Positions 35,232 to 46,629 of a stretch of DNA of 64,000 bases are shown here, one piece after another (positions within the stretch are counted from its first letter, which is position 1; every line of letters begins with the position of its first letter). The position numbers and the translations under genes are program-made. Source of the DNA: Carex sylvatica (lineage: Eukaryota > Streptophyta > Magnoliopsida > Poales > Cyperaceae); the NCBI GenBank assembly GCA_964058845.1, contig CAXKVR010000242.1:59254-123253 (forward strand). Reading direction: 5' to 3'. Under the pieces are notes generated by a model. The model was not told the DNA's origin, ran no database searches, and saw nothing but the letters and a program-made list of their open reading frames with translations.

Positions 35232-36474
35232 AAATGCGAGCATTTAATTTCCCATCATACAAAAAAAAAAGTTGGTCATATATATCAATTCTCAGATAAA
35301 ATTTTCTCATAACGAGGTATAATCCTCGTTCATCTCCAAATTAATAAAATTAAAATAGGTTACATCAACCATCAATTAATGTGCATGCAAGGCACATGGC
35401 AGTTGGTAATCCCAATAATTTTCTTTTTGAAAATATTCAATGTGATATTTTCCAAACCAATTTAAGTGCCAACAACTGTCGGAATTTGAATTAGCCCAAT
35501 TCAAACTTCAATCTAGAAAGAAGATTTTGTACACTTCATGGGCCCAGAGAAACAACTAAATTAGTACAATGTGCTCTGAGAATTTATGAGGTATTTATTT
35601 CATTTTCCATAATTCTTGTTATATATGTATATGTTTCTATCATCCATGAATTCACGATACATATCAAAATTAAAATCTTTCCATATCTTTTGGTACTGTT
35701 TGCCGACGTTGTCAGAGAATTAATTCCAGATATATCTTATCACAAAAGATATATAACTATGGCTTTCTTGTAAATTATTAATATAATAAATAAACGAGTA
35801 TATGCAAGGCTATATTGAAAGAAAAAAAAAAGTATGGCCCATTAAATCATTGTTACATATGGTGCCAAAGAAAATGGGGTCATGGTATTCTGTACTGCTA
35901 GATTGTCGGTTACGGATTTGAGATACCTTATTTTAATTAGCTCACAGTTCAAGTATATTAAATGAATTTAGTTTGTTATAAAAATATAAAGTCATATATT
36001 AGGAGTGTCAAACGGGAACGATAAGAGTAGGATGGAGAGATTTTTGTATCCATATCTGGTACAAATTGTTCTTATCTATATTTTGTTTTTATCTGCTTCG
36101 AATTATCTTATCTCTACTTTATTCTTACTTGTTATAATTGTCAGATAATGAAACGATAGCAGATTAATAATGGATAATGCTAATATAATAATAATTTTTA
36201 TTATTTATCATATAAGATATTAAAACACGTCATTTCACACCTATATACGTGTTTTAAAGATCTAAATTTTATTAGAATGTTTTTTATTGAAATCTGTAGA
36301 AATTTTATTGGAATTTGCTAGAATTTATTTATGTATTCTAATATTAATTAAGTGTAACACAACTATATAGGATAGTCAATTGTTCAAGTTAAGAAAAATA
36401 ATAATAAAATGTATTTTTCAAAAGGACCAAGAGTAGTTAGAGAATGACTATTCATTGCTAATTAATATAAATTG
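35229..36474. other. Intergenic DNA
   Basis: The segment 35265-35410 is a second copy of 34055-34200 (catatcaattctcagataaa, ataatcctcgttcatctcca, gcacatggcagttggtaat). The two hairpin MITEs therefore lie inside a local duplication. From 36000 a patch of degenerate gagtgtcaaacgggaacg / ggataatg words looks like a decayed hAT end. No gene recognised. Confidence 0.5.
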
Positions 36475-36855
36475 TTGGTCTCAAAGGCACTTAAAGAGGG
36501 GGGAGGGTAAATAGGGTATTTTTAAACTTTTAATCTAAGTTATAAACCCCTATTGTGTTTTAGAGTTATTCTTGGCGGAAACTCGAATAACTTAGTATTA
36601 AACTAAAATATAAAATAATAAAGTAAAGAGTAGAGTTTAGAGACACTTGACACAATAGTTATTTACGGAGTTCGACACTAATGTCTACGTCTCCTGGACC
36701 CACGACCTTCGAGATGGCGGGCCTTTCTTTACCCAATGAGAAAGAAAGTACAAGGTGGAACTGTTGAGCCCTTACAATCTTCTGAGAAGTCACACGGCTC
36801 AAGCACGAAATTGGCTCACGAGCACTAAAGACTCAAGGATAACAAAGCGAGCAAC

Positions 36856-39529
36856 TGTCACACCCCGCGGCCACAGGTCGCGACAGTCCCCCGCCGTAAG
36901 CATACAACTTTGTGTACGCTTACAAGGCGGTTCACATTTCAATCATCAATTCACAACACAATAATAATAAAATCGAGTTTCTAACTATAAATATCAGAGT
37001 ACACCATCTGGTCAGAGTTTAATACATCAAGAGTATCTCATCCGAATACTAAACATAAGGCCTACCATAAAACTATACAACAAAATATCTAGGGTCACAT
37101 AAATGTAAACTACCAAAGGCATACTACTCGCGTGCCTCTCCGGAATCAGTCGCACCAGATCCTGTAAAATATTTCAAAGGGTGGGGATGAGAATAAATTC
37201 TCAGTGTGAATTTGCCACAGTTTAGATTATTGGACTTGCAATCAAACTCCATATTTAAAAAATAAAATTAATACAATAGCAATTCAAACAGATACATATT
37301 CATAATTTAAAGGGATGCATATGCTCGATAACAATCAATTCAAATGAATCACAGTTAACGGAATTTCCAAGATGAAGTTCAAACAAACAAACACACATGG
37401 TTGGCTTAACTCATTTATTAGGGCTTGTAGCAACTACAGATGTTCTTTCAAGTTGGACCCTTTATCTGACCCTCGTCTATAGGGTTACTGACACCTACAG
37501 ACGTTCCACCGAGCTGGACCCTTTATCTGACACCCATCTGTAATTGCTTGGCTTAACCATTTCCTAAGGTCTGGTTCAAATCATATAAAGAAAATTCACT
37601 TTGAAATTATTTCAATTATCGTAATAGTCAATTAACCGTCCAAACGCATTAACACGTAGGAGAATGCCATCGAGCCACAGATGTTACACATGTCACCCAC
37701 GATCACAATCACAATCACAATCAATACAATCACCCACCCCTCGTCCCAACCGGTACTGGAAAACCATGAGGGCCGTTCACCTAAAGTGCTAGAAGGATCC
37801 TGGGATCAAAGTCAGCTATCATAGCTCAACTTTGCAAATTTGTTGGATCCAAGTCAGCTATCACAGCTCAACTTCGTAAATTCTTCTCAATCGGCAATTT
37901 GTGGTGACTCTTAACCATAATCAGATCATAACATATCGATATAACCAACAACCATACCAGTATGCAAATCATTTAAGTCAACCAATTCGAGTTTAATTTG
38001 ATTTGGGCTATGCAAATGATTTACGCTATTCAATGATGCAATCAATCAGATATTCAACATAACAAACGAATAAACAGTTTAATTCCTGAAAATAAAATAT
38101 CAAACAAGTCCAAAAATCCCGCACCTGTGTATGACGAGTGTATTGCGCAATTACATATCAGACGTCTCGAAATACGCCGCAAATTCTTGCTCGACCGAGC
38201 CTACACCTATATTACACGTATACTTGGCTTAATATTGATTTAACGGTCGGGATACTTACTCGAGTTCATTTAATGGCTTACATGTTCCTTAACCAATTCC
38301 TATGCTTTGGTATCGATTCTTTTGATTCCTTATTTCTTACTCAAAATCTCTAAAACTTCACACATTTACCTCTAGGTCCTCTAACCATATACAATTTCTA
38401 TTTGGTAATAATTCATGTACCGGTTCTCTATTTTTGGTTCCCACAATAATTCGATTTACCGATCAATTAACCCTAATTTGGTCAAAACCTCAAATTAACC
38501 GTTACACGTTCTAGCATTTCAAGATCAAAAGGTAACCCTACTGATTACAAGTCTAATTGGTTGGATTAAACTAAACAATTCACGATTATTCCCACTTTCG
38601 GTTTTGGCACGAAAACCCTAAAAGGCAAAATTCAACATCGAGATGAAATCAGAAATGGAATCGATAAATAAACAATCAAAGAAGCTCAAGGAGCTATTTT
38701 ACAAGCAATTCAAACATAAATCTCGGATTTAAAATGAAAACTCGAGCAATCGAGAAATCCGAGATTTTGAGAGAGAAGAGGAGAGAAAAGAATACCGAAT
38801 GGGAGGGTTAGACGAGATCCACGGCCAATTTCTTGCTTCTACCTTCGATTTCCCAAACTTTGGTGTGGACGCACTCCAATTCAGTACGGGTCGGCCACCC
38901 GCACTCAGTACTTGGCAGAATTTCAGCAGTTCAAAATAATACAGAAAAATACTCCAGTGCGGACGCACTCAGTACTTAGTCAAATTTTCATGAAAACGAC
39001 ACTGAACAAGAAAAGTCCAAGCCTAATGCGTCCGAATTTAATTTCAGTGCGGGTCAAGACACCCGCACTCAGAACTTGTCAGATTTTGGAAAAATTCAGC
39101 CAATACAGAAATTGAGTCAGTGCGGATCATCCATCCGCACTCAGCACCAGTGCGGACGTACTAGAAGAATTTTAGAAAACCTTTTAAAGAAAAACAGGAT
39201 CCAGTGCGGATGCACTGGACCTATAAAGGTCCAGAACTTCGTATTTTCGACGCAGTTTTGATTCTTAGCGAACTCGAGACGTATTTTAAAGTCAACATTA
39301 GACTTGCTTATCAAGGAAAACATTATTTTAAAATTTAAATTTCTATTTCGTCAGCACAATTTTTTATTCTTGCTCTTAAAATATTTAAAAATTAATTGTA
39401 AAAATTTCGTAACATAACGGAAACTAAGGCTCAAAAGTAAAATGTTGATCTCGCAGGATCACTCTAAAAGTTTGTTTATTAGTTAAATAAGCTTGAGATT
39501 GATTGTGAATATTGAAGTTTAAGTGCACA
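36856..39529. mobile_element. Probable solo LTR
   Basis: Begins TGTCACACCCCGCGGCC, a start common in plant gypsy-type LTRs, and ends GTGCACA. The direct repeat AGCAAC is at 36850-36855 and 39530-39535; six bases is one more than usual, and GCAAC alone would leave a non-canonical end. No gag-pol is present, so it would be a solo LTR of about 2.67 kb. The duplicated words acagacgttc... and ggatccaagtcagctatca inside are small internal repeats. Confidence 0.55.
38865..39215. repeat. Irregular repeats of 'cagtgcggacgcact' in the LTR
   Basis: Five or so spaced hairpin-like units pair cagtgcgg with ccgcactcag (for example near 38888-38915, 39045-39075 and 39118-39142), separated by different spacers. 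Similar gtgcggatgcacgga words occur near 51925-52065. Confidence 0.65.
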
Positions 39530-40175
39530 AGCAACAACGGCTTTCTCTAGATCTGAGAATACAAAATATTGATGTTTGGGACGGCTAGAGTGATTCTCCA
39601 AAGCTTGTTATTACTTCTATTTATAGAGAAATGTTAAGAATAAGATAATTTGGCTCTACCGTTATAACGGTTTTTGGACCGTTATAATGGTAGATCAACT
39701 TACGCTGATTTGGATCGCCGAAAATCCTAACGGTAGATTTTATGTATAACGATAGGCGACCGTTAATGGTTCCCATAACAGAAATCCTCTGGAACTCCGA
39801 CTGTTCGGTGACTGTAATTTGTCATACGCCGGTAGAGGATTTATTTATTCCGTTACAACAGTACGGTGGGCCTCACTTAGTTAATTCTCAAGCTTATTTT
39901 ATCAATTTTACAGATTAATTATCCTAAACTTGAGATGATGCTTCGGCTATCCAATATCTTGTGCTTCATGACTATATCCTTGATGTTGTATAGCAATTTA
40001 TTAATTTATCCTTGATGTGTAATTATTGAATCTTCTGTTGTCACGAACCTACACAATGTCTCAAGAAAAACAAACTATAAAATGCAATTTATATATGTTT
40101 TGAAAATCTAGTCAAAAACAGACAAGTAGATTATGGCATAAGCCAACTATATATATATATAGAGAGAGAGAGTGT

Positions 40176-41261
40176 GACTAATGTGCATTCGTATGCATAT
40201 GGGCCGAAATGCATACGGTCCAAATTTGAAATTTTAAAATCCAATATATTGATCTGAACCGTTCATCTTGTTCTCCATATTAATATGTGCTTGGAGACCA
40301 AATTTTACATTTTTCTGAATTTTTTTACTATTTATTAAGCCACTTTGAAAATTACTGATCCAACGGTGTCTGCTGATTATACTGTTACCGTTAGATCAGC
40401 GATTTTCAAAGTGGCTTAATAAATAGTAAAAAAAATTCAAAAAATATAAAATTTGGTCTAGCAGCACATATTAATATGGAGAACAAGATAAACAGTTTGG
40501 ATCGGTCAGTTGGACTTTGAATTCGGTGATTTATAGTCTAATGCACAAAAATGGTTATGCATTGCAATGTATGGTAGACTTACTAGAGGTTGGCTATTAT
40601 GCTTATTAAGCATATCCCCACATATGGTAGACTTACTAGAGGTCGATCTGACCTGTTATATGTGATCTCTATATTGAGATGTGCTTGGAGACCAAATTTT
40701 ATATTTTTTTGAATTTTTTTACTATCTATTAAGCCACTTTAAAAATCGCTGATCCAACGGTGGTTTCGGATTTTACTGTTTTGTTAAGCCACTGTTAGAT
40801 CAGTGATTTTCAAAGTGGCTTCATAAATAGTAAAAAAATTCAGAAAAATGTAAAATTTGGTCTCCAAGCACATTTCAATATAGAGATCACATCTAACGGT
40901 TCAAATCGACCATTTGGACATTGTAAACACAAAAATGAGTTATAAGCATATGTGGGGATATGCTTGGAGACAAAATTTTATATTTTTCTGAATTTTTTTT
41001 TACTATTTATTAAGCCACTTTGAAAATCACAGATCCAACGGTGGCTTAACAAAACAGTAAAATCAGAAGCCACCGTTGGATCAGCGATTTTCAAAGTGGC
41101 TTAATAAATAATAAAAAAATTTAGAAAAATATAAAATTTGGTCTCCAAGCACATTTAAATATAGAGATCACATTTAACGATTTAGATCGACTTTTTGGAT
41201 TTTAAAATTTCAAATTTGGACCGGTAGCACTTCGGCTCATATGCTACTGAATGCATATTAG

Positions 41262-41263
<2 letters not shown>
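40176..41263. mobile_element. Composite of three hairpin MITEs with mismatched ends
   Basis: Three successive hairpin cores have central ctgatccaacggtg inverted pairs near 40355-40400, 40750-40806 and 41028-41085. The left tip (gactaatgtgcattcgtatg) matches the far right tip (gcatattagtc at 41253-41263). The first core ends near 40580 with the atggtagac type, and the second has ggttggctattatgc near 40588. The block therefore mixes three end types. (TA)n(GA)n precedes it and (TC)n(TA)n follows. Confidence 0.65.
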
Positions 41264-41303
<40 letters not shown>

Positions 41304-41724
41304 GCTTGGCTACTATGCTTATATAAGCATATCTCCACATATGCTTATAACTCATTTTTGTATTTTCAATGTCCAAATAGTTGATCTGAACCGTTAGATG
41401 TGATCTCTATATTGAAATGTACTTGGAGACCAAATTTTACATTTTTCTGAATTGTTTTACTATTTATTAAGCCATTTTAAAAATCGCTGATCCAACGGTG
41501 GCTTAACAAAACAGTAAAATCAGAAGCCACCGTTGGATCAGCGATCTTCAAAGTGGCTTAATAAATAGTACAAAAATTCATAAAAATATAAAATTTGGTC
41601 TCCAAGCACATTTCAATATAGAGATCAACTTGAACGGTTCAGATTGACCATTTGGACATTGAAAACACAAAAATGAGTTATAAGCATATGTGGGGATATG
41701 CTTATATAAGCATAGTAGCCAACC
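41304..41724. mobile_element. Hairpin MITE, 'ggttggctac' end type
   Basis: Starts gcttggctactatgcttata and ends tataagcatagtagccaacc. The centre has ctgatccaacggtggctta and aagccaccgttggatcagcg around an aacaaaacagtaaaatcag spacer. TA repeats on both sides. Confidence 0.88.
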
Positions 41725-41796
41725 TCTATATATATATGTATATATATATGTATATATATGTATATATATATGTATATATATATATATATATATAGA

Positions 41797-42256
41797 GGTT
41801 GGCTATTCTACTTACATAAGCATATGAGGGTATATGCATATAAGTCATTTTTTCATTTTCAAAATTCAAAAAGTCAATCTGAACCGGTAGATGTGATCTC
41901 TATATTGAAATGTGCTTGGAGACCAAATTTTACATTTTTCTAAAAAAATTTCCTATTTATTAAACCACTTTGAAAATCGCTGATCCAACGGTGGCTTAAC
42001 AAAACAGTAAAATCAGAAGTCACTGTTGGATCAGCTATTTTCAAAGTGGCTTAATAAATAGTAAAACAATTCAGAAAAATATAAAATTTGGTCTTCAAGC
42101 ACATTTAAATATAGAGATCACATCTAATGGTTCATATCGATTTTTTAGATTTTGAAATTTCAAATTTGAACTGGTAGCACTTCAGCCGATATGCTACCAA
42201 ATGCATATTAGTCACTCTCTCTCCCTCGTATACTTATGTAAGTAGAATAGCCAACC
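41797..42256. mobile_element. Hairpin MITE with an extra end inserted at the right
   Basis: The left end ggttggctattctacttaca is mirrored at the far right by tatgtaagtagaatagccaacc (ending 42256). Between the hairpin and that end lies the tip of another subfamily (tagcacttcagccgatatg to gcatattagtc at 42213), plus a tctctctccc tract. This makes a chimeric right arm. Confidence 0.7.
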
Positions 42257-42271
42257 TCTATATGTATATAC

Positions 42272-42320
<49 letters not shown>

Positions 42321-42430
42321 TACATATATATATGTGTGTGTGTGTGTGTATATGTGTGTGTATGTATGTATATATATGTGTGTGTGTATGTATGTATATA
42401 TATATATATATATATATATAGATAGAGAGA
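42257..42430. repeat. Mixed TA/CA/GT microsatellite
   Basis: Alternating tracts of TATG, TA, CACA and GTGTGT fill the gap between two hairpin MITEs. Open frames reading YIYIY or THTHT here are simple-sequence artefacts. Confidence 0.95.
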
Positions 42431-42851
42431 GGTTGGCTACTATGCTTATATAAGCATATCCCCACATATGCTTATAACTCATTTTTGTATTTTCAATGTC
42501 CAAATGGTTGATCGGAACCGTTCATATTGTTCTCCATATTAATATGTGCTTGGAGACTAAATTTTACATTTTTCTGAATTTTTTTACTATTTATTAAGCC
42601 ACTTTGAAAATCGCTAATCCAACGGTGGCTTAACAAAACAGTAAAATCAGAAGCCACCGTTGGATCAGCGATTTTCAAAGTGGCTTAATAAATAGTAAAA
42701 AAATTCAGAAAAATATAAAATTTAGTCTCCAAGCACATATTAATATGAAGAACAATATGAACGGTTCCGATCGACCATTTGCACATTGGAAATACAAAAA
42801 TGAGTTATAAGCATATGTAGGGATATGCTTATATAAGCATAGTAGCCAACC
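42431..42851. mobile_element. Hairpin MITE, 'ggttggctac' end type
   Basis: Ends ggttggctactatgcttata and tataagcatagtagccaacc are exact inverses. The centre shows ctaatccaacggtggctta / aagccaccgttggatcagcg. The stem flanks carry the attgttctccatatt variant on both arms, so the two arms share the same mutations. Confidence 0.9.
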
Positions 42852-42859
42852 TCTATATA

Positions 42860-42895
<36 letters not shown>

Positions 42896-42935
42896 TGTAT
42901 GTATGTATGTATGTATGTATGTATATACATATAGA
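42852..42935. repeat. TA then GTAT microsatellite
   Basis: (TA)n followed by about fourteen GTAT units, then tatacatata, leading directly into the next hairpin MITE. Confidence 0.95.
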
Positions 42936-43350
42936 GGTTGGCTATTCTACTTACATAAGCATATGAGGGTATATACTTATAAGTCATTTTTTCATTTTCA
43001 AAATCTAAAAAGTAAATCTAAACCGTTAGATGTGATCTTTATATTGAAATGTGCTTGGAAACCAAATTTTACATTTTTCTGAATTTGTTTACTATTTATT
43101 AAGCCACTTTGAAAATCGCTGATCCAACGGTGACTTCTGATTTTACTGTTTCGTTTAGCCACAGTTGGATCAGCAATTTTCAAAGTGGCTTAATAAATAT
43201 TAAAAAATTCAGAAAAATGTAAAATTTGGTCTCCAAGCACATTTCAATATAGAGATCACATCTAACGGTTCAGATCGACTTTTTGGATTTTCAAATTTTC
43301 AAATTTGGACCGATAGCACTTCGACCCATATGATACCAAATGCATATTAG

Positions 43351-43352
<2 letters not shown>
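42936..43352. mobile_element. Chimeric hairpin MITE with unlike ends
   Basis: The left end is the ggttggctattctacttac type. The right end is the other type (ccgatagcacttcgaccc to gcatattagtc). Only the inner stem (aaccgttagatgtgatc to the centre at about 43120-43165) is mirrored; the outer 60 or so bases do not pair. A (TC)n(TA)n tract follows. Confidence 0.75.

Positions 43353-43420
<68 letters not shown>
43353..43420. repeat. TC then TA microsatellite
   Basis: (TC)n at about 43354-43380 and (TA)n to about 43419, mirroring the GA/TA tracts at other family members. Confidence 0.95.
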
Positions 43421-43423
<3 letters not shown>

Positions 43424-44043
43424 TATAATTACACGATCAAGTAATGAAATAGAATTAATATGTATCCATACCCATTTAGATTTCGAAAAAAAATCTTTAC
43501 CTACTATACCCACCAAATTTATAAAATAAAATCTTACTCGTACATGTCTTATCAATTGTAGTACAGGTCAGATAAACAAATAAAAAAGTACCATTAACAC
43601 GTTTAGTCATATACGTTATTTAAGTTGCCTTTTATTTTACTGAAAATTTCGCTTAGTTTGTACAGTGTACGTAAGGTGATACATTGTACAAGCAAGATTG
43701 GTTGGATTAGCCCACTTTTTCATAGGTTATATATTTACTTATGCAGCTTTCTTGATAGTCTCAATATCAGAAAAATTTGGTTAATTTTTTTATTATTGTT
43801 TTTTTATTTACTTTATTATCTATTATCAACAATCTCATTCTTTTTATTGTCTTTTTTTATTGTATCTATGCGTTGCAACAGGGACATACTATCCCAGAGC
43901 ATTTTTTGTAACATTTCTCATTCTCAAGGGACACCCTTACCAGTAAACAAATTTTAGTGCATGGAGATGTTTTTAATTGAAATTAGAACTGTCATATTCA
44001 AAGAACTGTCAACAACTTCAAAGAATATATGCATATTCAAAGA
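43421..44043. other. Intergenic DNA
   Basis: No gene recognised. A plus-strand open frame at 43625-43957 is dominated by AT-rich Leu/Phe/Ser codons and has no family signature. Confidence 0.4.
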
Positions 44044-44779
44044 TTAACTACACATTTGTATATGAAATCTTCTGCAAAAATGATATTTATGATATAATGA
44101 CATTGTTTTGATATCTAGAAGGTTTATGAAGGTATCTTTTAGTACATCAGCACTGTGGTCCAGCAAAATCTCCATGCGAGGTATGTCACCCCGCAATGTG
44201 GCAAGAAGAAGAGGTGACTCAACAAAGCTCTGTGTGTTGACCCGAGCGCCTATTGACAGTAGCACTTCCAGTGCTTGAGGTTGCACTGAAATGAAGAGTA
44301 ATTTATTTCTTCGTTATTGCACATAAAACCTAAATTACAAAAGGTACTTAGTTTCATAAAAGTCCTGTGGAATGACACATTCTCCTTTTTCTCACTGACA
44401 TCATATTAATACTTGCAAGGAAAGCTAGCCACAGTTCAGTACAATGCAAAAGGTATAGCACCGAGTTCTCATTATTTGCCAAACTGCATATATACTTTTT
44501 ATAAGTCAGAGCCTAAACAAATATTAACCCAAGCATATGTCAGCTCCAAGATAGTATGAACTGCTTGTAGATCTCTTCAACTTAATTCAAACCTAATTTA
44601 ACAAAATTTCAAATTCAATCGCTCAATCCTAACCCTTAATTCACAAAAAAGAAGTTGAAGCGGGGATGTTGTCTAAATGGCGTGAGCCTGATTTAATCTG
44701 ATATATAATTAATTTGTTCAGTGAACTAACCTTTCATAGCTGATGCTTTGGTGACAGCCTTCGGCTCCTCATTTGCACT
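44044..44779 (-). pseudogene. Ankyrin-repeat gene fragment
   Basis: Two exons are readable on the minus strand. Exon 44779-44731 (49 bases; acceptor cttgtag, donor gttagt) reads SANEEPKAVTKASAMK. Exon from 44285 (acceptor tttcag) joins in frame and reads QALEVLLSIGARVNTQSF, then ESPLLLATLRGDIPRMEILL and DHSADV, two ankyrin-type helices. The open frame runs into non-repeat residues and stops at 44044. Such repeats mediate protein binding. Only a small part of any ankyrin protein is present, so this is a fragment or captured exon pair. Confidence 0.6.
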
Positions 44780-45514
44780 CTACAAGGATATTATCAGGAA
44801 TTCAGTTTAAAACAAGCATGTCAATAACCGGTAATATGGTCATTACAAAAATCTTCTATATTTTGGTACCATAACTTTTGACTTTTATGCCTATTTTGAC
44901 CTCTATTCAAACCAGAATCCATGAAATCCCAAGGCATGTATCTACACTTGCCTAATCAATCGGGATCAATATTGTTACAAAACTCCAAGTAAATGTTTTT
45001 TTGCATGCCAAGTGAAAACTTCATCAGGAAACTTGGCATGGAAAAAAAAAAAACCTTGATCCGGTACGATTCCAAACTGGTGCCAGTATTATTCTCCCTA
45101 CTGGGAGTTATTGGATACGGATCAGTTAGTGGTAAAACCATATCCATATCCCTATCTGTTTTTCTCAGATACAGATCAGATCAGATATTCATGTACCATG
45201 TTGTGTGATCGTTAATGATTACAAATTTCTAATTTTTGTGTTGTTTGTTTTTAAGTTTATTTCCTTTTATTTTTCAAGACACTCAATTTGTGGTTCCGAT
45301 ATTTGGTTTCATCTAACCATAGTTCAAGCATGATTTTTGTAGCTCCACATGGATACATCTTACAATATGCAAGTGTAGATTAATTAAAGTTTTCTTTTTT
45401 AATTTAAAGATGAATCAACACTGATTTGGAATGAATTACCGTACTGTAAATCAGCCCATCATCTACTGATTTGGAAGAAAGCAACAAATGAAGTTAAGAT
45501 GAATTAAAGCTTAC

Positions 45515-45680
45515 AGGGCAACTTTTTAAGGAGAGGAACTGTCACTTCGTGAAGGATCCAGGAGAGGATGAGAGAGAGCGCGAAGAGGCCGCAATAGGCA
45601 AGGTGGGCGGAGCGGCAAGAGATGGCTGATGCCGTCGACATGCACGCACCACTGGCGCAACACGACATTAGGCACGACAT
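45515..45680 (-). pseudogene. First-exon fragment of a SERINC-type membrane protein
   Basis: From ATG at 45680 the minus strand reads MSCLMSCCASGACMSTASAI, then RSAHLAYCGLFALSLILSWI and LHEVTVPLLKKLP, ending at a good donor (gtaagc). The Cys-rich start and the first membrane helix with the phrase AYCGLFALSL.LSWIL are those of plant SERINC/TMS proteins (serine incorporator family). None of the remaining nine or so membrane helices is found downstream. Joining to the next exon-like block gives a stop at once. It is best read as a captured or relict first exon. Confidence 0.75.
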
Positions 45681-45991
45681 AAGAAGTAAATTGGAAATCT
45701 TGATAGCTGGCTGGTGCGAAGGTACTGGCATACACTGACATAATACATATAGTACCAATCTGTTTAACCAGAACTAAAGCCATACTTGTTGTGTAAAAAA
45801 ACCACTACAAATTGCACCAAACTATTTATCAGCTTGCACATAAGAGTGATAAGACAATAGATGGATTATGTCAGTTGCAGATATTAAATGCAAAATGGCA
45901 CTTAACAAGAACATTAATATATTAGATTCTTGTGCTCATCAACATGATATTCCATCACAAAAATTAGAAAAAGGAGAACTCAGATTGTTAC

Positions 45992-46187
45992 CTCTTCACA
46001 GGTGCCAGCGTGCTTATGTATGGGAAAAAAATGAAGTCACCGTAGTAATTTGGCTCCTCAAACCTGCACACTTGCCGACCTTCCATGTCTCTGAACACCA
46101 GCCCTATCACATCCTCATTATACTCCCAAACAAAATCAGTAATCAACGATGTATTGAAAGTAACATGAGAGATCATTTTACTGGACT
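45992..46187 (-). pseudogene. Unidentified conserved-looking exon
   Basis: Acceptor-like taccag near 46188 and donor gtaaca at 45991. It reads DFVWEYNEDVIGLVFRDMEG, RQVCRFEEPNYYGDFIFFPY and ISTLAPVKR. Composition and both splice sites look like real coding sequence, but I do not recognise the family. An upstream exon-like block at about 46625-46549 (SGRASSNPLKVALLRGRSQR, donor gtgagg) may belong to the same source gene. The block lies just upstream of the SERINC fragment, on the same strand. Confidence 0.45.
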
Positions 46188-46629
46188 GGTATGTAAATAA
46201 GTATTAAAATCATTTAGGATGAGTTTTATGAAGTCTATTTCATAGCCTCTGCACTTCTCTAAATAAAATCAAAAAAACTATACTATTTTTATTAATAAAC
46301 AGAAAAGGTATAATAAATAAAATATCGGGGACCAAAGTCTGATTGTACATATTTGCTATCTGACAAGATGAACTCTTTGCATTTTTTTTTTTTGTAAATT
46401 AAACCTTCAAATCTCTTTGCTCTTCTTTATGTGAATGAAACCCTAACCAAACCCTAATCAGGTCTCAACCTTCAAACCAGACTCAAAGTTTGTACCAGAG
46501 CTGTGTACCAATGTACCAGTCAAATCAGTTGCAACAGAAATGCCTCACCTCTGAGACCGGCCCCTCAGCAATGCCACCTTTAGCGGATTTGAACTTGCTC
46601 GACCGCTTAGGCTCCCATCAGAACCAAAA

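Larger units (their letters stand above)
36475..40120. mobile_element. LTR-like sequence interrupted by another LTR
   Basis: Starts tgttggtctcaaaggcactt near 36475 and contains plant LTR-like phrases (gagttcgacactaatgtctacg; gttataacggtttttgg). It resumes after the inserted 36856-39529 segment and runs to about 40120. Neither outer end nor a target duplication could be fixed, so the limits are approximate and the class is inferred. Confidence 0.35.

Noticed and set aside
35058..35312. YIYIYIY open frames
   Set aside because: Translation of TA and TATC microsatellites, not protein. The same applies at 42208-42503.
43625..43957. 110-codon Leu/Phe-rich open frame
   Set aside because: AT-rich composition, no motif, no neighbouring exon; looks like a chance frame.
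44950..45147. 63-codon minus-strand frame near the ankyrin and SERINC fragments
   Set aside because: Contains a small inverted repeat (gccaagtgaaaac / aaacttggc) and a poly-A run; no protein resemblance.
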